From assembly GCF_020360975.1 (NCBI RefSeq), contig NW_025408683.1:62001-126000 (forward strand): 64,000 bases of DNA, written 5' to 3'. A program made the position numbers and the translations under genes. This document shows positions 57,608 through 64,000 of this stretch, piece after piece (positions within the stretch are counted from its first letter, which is position 1; the number at the start of each line of letters is the position of its first letter). The DNA is from Hirsutella rhossiliensis. Taxonomy: Eukaryota > Ascomycota > Sordariomycetes > Hypocreales > Ophiocordycipitaceae. The notes beneath the pieces are model-generated. The model ran no database searches and was not told the DNA's origin. It was given only the letters and a program-made list of their open reading frames with translations.

Positions 57608-58407
57608 TATATCTTCTTAGCTACCCTCGTAGTATAGTGGTTATATACCTAGGAAGCCTGCTAGCTATAACGCTAGAGTCGGTTCGAATCCGGCCGGGGG
57701 CACGATTAATTTTTAGTCGGACTAGCAGACTGCGCTAACCTGCTTATTAATTAGCCAATCAGCGCTTCTAGAAGCGCTTATAAATACACTAGCAGTCTAG
57801 CCCCGCTGTAAGTAGGCCGGCCCGGACCTCGCCTACCCGGACCTAGCGACGAATTCGTTAGGACCTCCCCCTAACCCCGGTCTAGGCCCCCCGACCGGGA
57901 AAATAAAAACCCGGGGCCGATACTAGCAACTTAATAAGTACGGCGCGAAGCCGGTGCGATAACCCGACTACCGGCCCGGCTAAAGGCCGGCATTAATAAA
58001 AATAGCCCGCTAAGCCTTACGGCGGAAAAATAAGGCAGAGCCCGGGAAGATATCGTTATAGGATAAGGTCGGAGACAATTATATAATTAACTATTAACCG
58101 TTAACTAAAAAACGCTTATACTACCGATTAACGCTATATACCCCGCGTACGTAAAGGAGTTACTTTCTAAGGTTACTTTATAGCGGGGCTAATGCGATTC
58201 CGACTAACTATAACGATACCTAAGATAGCCGGCGTAAGATTCCTACGTATTGCAACCGCGACCCGGTATAAGGGCGGACTAGCTACGAAAGAGGGGAGGG
58301 TTTTCCCCTAGGCACTCTAGTTTTTCCCTCCTATTTAACGTCGAAGTTCTAGATACCTTTAGATAGGTTACTAGTATAATCTTAATAATAATATATCTTC
58401 TTAGCTA
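57608..58407 (+). mobile_element. tRNA-headed element between 16-bp direct repeats
   Basis: TATATCTTCTTAGCTA occurs at 57608-57623 and again at 58392-58407. The enclosed 0.77 kb starts with a tRNA-like sequence (57623-57702), is GC-richer and less RIP-mutated than its surroundings, and contains a CCCGG/CCGGG hairpin near 57890-57930. A tRNA head and a long target duplication are features of SINE-like retroelements moved by a LINE machinery. I see no coding frame. It could instead be the 5' region of the LINE that follows. Confidence 0.5.
57623..57702 (+). tRNA. tRNA-like sequence (Asp-like 5' half), probably a SINE head, not a working tRNA
   Basis: The acceptor stem ACCCTCG pairs with CGGGGGC apart from one RIP-type mismatch. 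The D stem is GTAT/ATAC, with an A box TAGTATAGTGG, a T arm GTCGG-TTCGAAT-CCGGC and a perfect B box GGTTCGAATCC. The anticodon region is 6 nt too long (29 nt between the D and T arms), and its best stem (CTAGC/GCTAG) leaves a 6-nt loop, so no anticodon can be assigned with confidence. Confidence 0.45.
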
Positions 58408-59272
58408 ACTTTTCGAAACTAAGCCTAAAATATAAAAAAAGTATACGCTTAGAACTACCGCGAATAGCGTATTACGCCCCCTTAAGTATAGCCTTATATA
58501 GCTATTAGCGGGTGCGTAATATACTATTAAAGATTACGAATTAAGCGAGGTTCTCCTTTATATAGGTAGAAAACTCTTCCCTACCCTCGCTAACTAAGGG
58601 TATATGCCCCCCGCTAATAGGACCTAGCCCGAACCTAACTTAGGACCCTAGCCTAGACTTAAGGAGGGCCCCTTTAACTTTAACCCCCCCCCCCTTAACC
58701 TAAGGGTCGAAATATATACCTTAGAAGCTAAGGCTTACTTAAAAGAAGCTCTAGAAAGCTAACGCCCTCTAAGGACCTTAAAAGAAAGGCCTAGGACCTA
58801 AGACTAGGACCTAGAGGATATAGAGATAGAAGATAATACTTAGCCTATATTAAAGACTAGCCTCTTTAGGCCTAGCCTAGCCCTGCCTTAAGCTAGCTAC
58901 TTTTAGCCTAACTAGCCCTTAAAGTAAGGAAAGGGGTAAAAGAGAGCTACCCTTAGCAGCCTTATTAGCCCTACGCCTATCTAACCTACGTTCTAATACT
59001 TATAGTAGACCTAGCGCCGGCCCTAGTACCCCTTCCCTAAGGACCGGGCTTAGGGCTTCCTTTAATAGGCCCTCTAGGCCCTTAAGGAAGCTTAAAAAAT
59101 CGAACCCTTTTATAAGACCCTTATAGAAGGGCTTAAGAAGGCAGCTATAAGAACCTTAGACCGCTAACAGCCCCCGTAATAGCCCTTATACTAGCCTAAG
59201 GCCGCCTAATAGCTTAAGGCTACTTAAGGAAACCTTAAAGCGAGCTCGTAAGCTAAGGTTACTATAAAGAAG

Positions 59273-59353
59273 GCGCCTAAGGCCCTAGCTAAGGCCCTAG
59301 CTAAGGCTCCGGCTAAAGCCCTAGTAAAAGCCCTAACTAAGGCCCTAGCTAAG
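59273..59353 (+). repeat. 12-bp tandem repeats in LINE ORF1
   Basis: About seven units of AAGGCCCTAGCT encode a Lys-Ala-Leu-Ala-like basic linker. The minus-strand LINE has the same repeat near 49790-49860. Confidence 0.75.
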
Positions 59354-60745
59354 AGGAACGTAAAAGAGGACTTCTAACTTATCCTAAAGCTAAAGAAGGA
59401 ATCGCTAATACTTACTATTAACCCTATTACTCTTTATAATAAGCTTAATAAGGCTATAAGGAAACTAGCTATATTAGCTCTATTAACTTTAAATAAAAGT
59501 AATATAGTTATAACGATAAAGGCCCTATATACGGTAAAGAAGCTTTTAAAGTAGCGGGAAAAGTAGTCCTTATACCTTAAGGAGCTACCTATTAAATTAG
59601 CCGACCTTCCTACTAGCTAGACTAAGCTAGTAGCCCGGAGCGTCCCTAACTTCCTAGAGACCTTTATCCTTAATATCTTCGCTATAAAAGCTAAAACCTT
59701 TAGCGGGATCGATATCCTAGCATAGCCTAGGTAGCTAGGTACCCTAGGCCTAACGTAAAAGGTAGGATCTATTATCTTTATAGTCCTTTTAAAGGCTATA
59801 AGGGCTAAATACTAAAAAAAAGGCCTTTATATAGTAAGCTTATAGATTTAAGTTAAGGCCTATAAGGAATATACTATATATACGTAGTACTATAGGTGCT
59901 TTTCCTTTAGCTATAACCCCTAGACTTACTACTAGCCTATTAAGTATGCCTTTTACTTAAAAAAGTACTTAACTAAGGACTATAACTACCTTAGCTATAA
60001 GGCTAGCTAAGGCTACTCTTACTTTAAGGTTTAATACTATAACTATAAAAGAGAGTACCTTATAACTAATAAGGTATAATATAGAGTTTATAAGGGAATA
60101 ACTAATACTTAATAGCCCTAGCCCCTTTACGCTTATAGGGCCTCTAAAGCCCCTTAGGCCCCTTAGGCCTAACTATAACCTTATTAGTATTATATAGTAT
60201 AATACTAATAGGTAGGAAATAGCTAACCTATCGATCTTAAAGTAAGCCTTAGAAATAAAAGCGGACCTTATCTTATTATAAGAGCGTTACTTTTATAAGA
60301 TCGATAATAGCTATATCCTTATATAGTATCTAGCCTATAACGTTATAACCCTTATCCCCTTTACTAACTTCCCTAAGCTTACTAGGAGGCCTAGAGTTAT
60401 AGTATATAAGAGGAAGGAAGCCTAGATAGAAGCTAGCCTTACCTTTAACCTCTTTTATAATCCTAATATATAGGTTATAAGGGTAAAAGGCGCTAAGCCG
60501 TTTACCCTTATTAACCTATATAACGAAAAGGAGGCTAAAGGGGCCCTAGCTAGCTAAGGCTAGTAAGGGCCCCTTATAATAAAAAGGCTACTACTAATAG
60601 CCTAACTCCTATAATAGCCCTTCTTTTTAGTAAGGGACTTTAACTTATACTACCCTCGATAAAACCCTTCTATAAAACCTTTTAAGGCCTATAAAGTAAA
60701 AGCCCTTATTAGCTAGCTCGACCGCTATAAGGCCTCCTTACTAAC

Positions 60746-61313
60746 TATAAGGAACGGTGTTCCTACTATAAATAAAGCAGCTATAATATACTCTCCCGAT
60801 TATATAAGCTAATAAGTAGTATATTAATTATAGATAAAATCTTATCCTATAGAGTAAGAATCGCTCGTTATTTTATATATTATTATGCATTAAACGGGTT
60901 GCCGGTTATCGTATAATGGGGAATCGAAGGAATAGAGCTAGCTTAGAATACTAGCTAAGACCTCTTAAGAATACCGGCACGACCAACCTCCTTTAAACAC
61001 GAATATTAAAGGAACTAAGATACTTCTAGATTTACTCGAGGTATTACGGAATTTCCTAGTCTTAGGGCTATACGGCAGCCTAAATCTAGTCCTAAAAGGT
61101 TCTTCCGTTTAGCTATAATTGTCTATATAAGACAGCATGTCCGCTGGTAGATAGATAGAGAATTATTAACTTTAACACCTCTTCTATATACTAATATACT
61201 ACTAATAAATTCCGTTGAAAATCCTACCTTATACTCCTTCTTCCCCTCTATTAGGTAGTCTTACGTAATTCCTTAATTTCCTAAAATTCCGCTTCTACTT
61301 ATATACCTTTAGA
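60746..61313 (+). repeat. Solo LTR of family A
   Basis: 568 bp, starting TATAAGGAACGG and ending CCTTTAGA. Flanks are CTAAC (60741-60745) and CTAAT (61314-61318), a duplication with one C-to-T change. LINE sequence is continuous across it when compared with the minus copy. Confidence 0.9.
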
Positions 61314-63210
61314 CTAATAGACCTTAAGGTAGCTATAGAAAGCACCTATTAAAGGAAAGGCTTAAAGGGGGCCTTAGTTATAGACCTTACTTTCTATAGC
61401 CCCTTTAAATAGCTAACCTAGGCTAACTTCTACTTCCTAGAGGCTATGGGCTTAGATTATAAGCCTATAGCTTTTAAAGCTAGCTTAAGGGGCCTTAATA
61501 GGCCCTTAATAGCTAAGCTTACTACCTATAATTATAGGAAAGTAAACTAAAAAGTATTTTTAAAATACTTAGCTAAGAAGGAATAGGACCTCCTTATAGC
61601 TATAGAGAGGGCTATAAAAAGAAACGACTTAAAAGGGATAGCTTCCCTTTTAATAAGAACCCTTATAAAGGCCTCGAATATAGCGATACCGAAAAAGAGG
61701 CCTTATAAGGGATCTAAGCCTTAGTAGACTAATAAGCTAACTTATTATTAGAAAGCCCTAAGCCTAGCTTAATAGGCTTATAGGCTAGCCTAGGATAAGG
61801 AGAGCTAAAAGAGCTTTATAGAGGCCTAAAATAGCTTTAAGGATACTATTAAGGCTACTAAAAAGTAATACTAAGAGAGCTTCTTAATAAAAGTAGTAAG
61901 AAAGGATATCTTTATAGCCTTTTCCTATACTAAGGCTAGAGCTAACCCTACCCTTCCTAGTATTTTATATATAAAAGAAGGGATAGAGGTAAAAGCTAAT
62001 ATATTTATAGAAAAATATAAGGCCTTCCTAATAACCCTTTTTCTAACCTTAGACCCTAGCCCTAGCCCTCCCTTTAACCCCCCTTAGAGCTTAGAAAAGG
62101 AAGAGCCCTTAGGCTATATAGGTAGTAAGGGCACGGTTAAGTAGGACTAGCTAGAGCTAAAGGACCCTAAGATTAAGAGGGCTATTTTTAGCTCTTTTAA
62201 TAAGAAAGCCCCTAGCCTAGACTCCCTTAGCTTCCTCCTTATTTAATACGTATATAAGGCTATCCCTACGGTCTTTAATAGGGCCTATAAAGCTTTATTT
62301 AACTAAGGATACTACCTTAAGGTATAAAAGGAAGCTATAGGAATTATACTTCCTAAGTAAAATAAGCTAAACTATATTATCCTTAAGGCCTATAAGGTTA
62401 TAAGTCTACTTAACTACTTAGGAAAGGTCCTTAAAAAGCTATATACTACCTAGTTAAGCTATTTAGCTAATATAGCCGGGCTTCTAAACCCTATATAGCT
62501 AAGGGAATAAAAATAGTAGTTAGCTATAGACATAGCCTTCCTCCTTTTATACTATATCTAAAAGAAGTAGGAGTCTAATAAGAAGGCTATTACTAGTACC
62601 CTCTTATTAAATATAAAGGGCGCCTTTAATTTTATATCGAAGGAATAGCTTATAAGGGTCTTAAGGGAATTAAACCTTCTTAAGGCCCTTATAAGCTAAG
62701 TAGACTACTTCCTTATTAAAAGGAAGATCTAGCTAGCCTTTAAGGGGCAAGTCTAGCCCCTTATAGACCTAGTAATAAGGGTGCCTTAAGGGTCCCTTAT
62801 TAGCCTTATTTTATTTCTCTTATACGTAAGGGGGAAACTAGCGGCTAAGGGATACTAGCTATCTTATATAAATAACTTTAGTATCTCTATAACGTCGACC
62901 TTAGCTAAGAAGAACGTTTAATAGCTAGAAGTAATAGCTACTAACCTATTTAAATAAGCTAAAGACTAAGGGGTTTACTTTAACCCTTTAAAGATAGAAC
63001 TTATCTACTTTAGTAGGTAATAGCAGCTTATTTTAAAAGGTATAATAGTAAGAGGCTTATTTTTTAAGGTAAAGCCCTTAGTATAGTAGCTAGGTGTCTT
63101 CTTTAATTCTAGGCTCTTATTTAAATAGTATATTAAGAAGAAGGTAGCCTTTATATAAGCTGCCTTTAAAGGACTATCCCGCTTAACTTCTACGAAAAAA
63201 GGCCTATTAT

Positions 63211-64000
63211 TATTACGACCACGGTTAGCGGGCCGTAGGAGAGCCGGCCACGTTCACGTGATAAGGCGGCTCGGAACAATAGTCGGGACGAGAAGTCACT
63301 TAGGCTTAGCTCACCTAGAGCGTACGTAAGCTAAGTAAGCCTTATATAGATAGATTACTACTTAGGAGCATAGCTTACGAGTAAGCTATAGTAAGCTACG
63401 AAGGGGATCACGGCTAGGACCGTGATCTAAGGACAGTCTCTACGGGTATATATAGCTACCTACTTTTACTCCTTTAGATAGATAGCTCGATAGCTTTTAA
63501 CATAGATCTTTATTACGATTTATCTCTAATTCTAATCACCTAGTTATAGTCTACGGTCTACGACCTCCGACTTATTACTAACGTAATATACTTATTATTA
63601 CTTAGACCACGCCCTATTATATCTGCTAATATAAACCCCTCGATAGGTTTATCCCTTAGGAATAACACTAGTCGTTATACGTTAAAAGCTCTTATTTAGT
63701 ATAATACCGCGTTACTCTAAGTAATATCGCAACTATTAATATGCCTATATAGTAAGCTAGATTAACTAACTCTAGAGCCACTATATCGCCTTAGGATATA
63801 ATGCGGGAGATTATCACCCTTCGATATAAGGTATAGTTACTTAGGAACGGAGGAGGCAACGGATAAGTTAGGGACCTCGGAGAAGCAGTTAAACTAAAAC
63901 AGCTAGGACTATTCGACGGTACTTACGGCACGCTTCGAGACTTTCTTACCTAACTTAAAGCCTACTACCGGTTTTACCCTATTAAACTCTCGGACCTAGT
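63211..64000 (+). mobile_element. Start of a younger LTR retrotransposon, probably Gypsy, cut by the window edge
   Basis: It interrupts the LINE after GGCCTATTAT. The LTR spans 63211-63726 with inverted ends TATTAC/GTAATA (originally TGTTAC/GTAACA). A gag-like reading follows near 63890-64000: LKQLGLFDGTYGTLRDFL, a stop, LKAYYRFYPIKLSD, similar to fungal Gypsy gag proteins. CpG-containing words (CCACGG, CGGGCC, CACGTG) survive in the LTR, so it has suffered less RIP than the elements around it. Superfamily rests on the gag resemblance only. Confidence 0.55.

Larger units (their letters stand above)
58408..63210 (+). mobile_element. Tad1-like LINE, plus orientation, RIP-inactivated
   Basis: ORF1 remnant about 58690-60000 with a repeated Lys-Ala-Leu-Ala stretch. 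Endonuclease about 60160-60680: QYNTNR-like start, LLLQE, then VRDFNL (family consensus GDFNL). Reverse transcriptase: LLNIKGAFNFISKE near 62601-62645, VP(stop)GSLISLILFLLY near 62781-62825, and the active site as YINNFSISITS near 62865 (both Asp now Asn). A solo family A LTR splits it at 60746-61313, and its 3' part is cut by the element starting at 63211. Confidence 0.82.

Noticed and set aside
57623..57702. Functional nuclear tRNA gene
   Set aside because: The anticodon arm is too long and has no clear 7-base loop, and the first acceptor pair is broken, so a tRNA-derived element head is the better call.
24051..63210. CRISPR array, mitochondrial DNA insert or centromeric satellite as an explanation for the AT-rich tract
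   Set aside because: No short regularly spaced repeats; the long repeats are LTRs and retroelement bodies with readable Copia and LINE motifs, and the stop pattern fits RIP rather than organellar DNA.

Overview
The window comes from a filamentous ascomycete (Pezizomycotina). Genes are cut by short 50-80 bp introns with fungal branch points, the protein families are typical fungal secondary-metabolism families, and about 39 kb of the right side is AT-rich DNA mutated in the manner of RIP (repeat-induced point mutation: CpA to TpA, with stops in every frame). All functional calls come from reading motifs in the translated sequence; no database search was possible.

1-18,140, gene-bearing and GC-balanced: the C-terminal two thirds of a highly reducing polyketide synthase (+), a UstYa/DUF3328-family oxidase (-), a short secreted repeat protein with four copies of a 13-residue block (-), a second UstYa-family oxidase (+) and a full-length ABCC-type exporter (-). 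The repeat protein has a signal peptide, four near-identical core blocks and one Kex2-type KR site, and it lies between two UstYa paralogues. That is the signature of a dikaritin-type fungal RiPP (ribosomal peptide) cassette: precursor, two UstYa-type cyclising oxidases and an exporter. I consider this the most interesting system in the window. The polyketide synthase may be part of the same cluster or an independent neighbour.

18,140-24,050, transition: a divergent promoter region, a decayed MFS transporter with two in-frame stops and at least two frameshifts, and a 2,784-bp Fot1/pogo-type DNA transposon with 101-bp terminal inverted repeats, a TA target duplication and a frameshifted transposase.

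24,050-64,000, transposon graveyard: three Copia families (called A, B and C here), all with a primer-binding site complementary to the anticodon region of initiator Met-tRNA, nested as A containing C containing B; solo LTRs with 5-bp target duplications; a second, broken C copy carrying a 775-bp chimeric insertion; two Tad1-like LINEs in opposite orientations; a tRNA-headed element between 16-bp direct repeats; and, at the right edge, the start of a younger Gypsy-like element. No intact protein gene is visible there. The metabolite cassette therefore abuts RIP-inactivated heterochromatin, a common position for fungal cluster edges.
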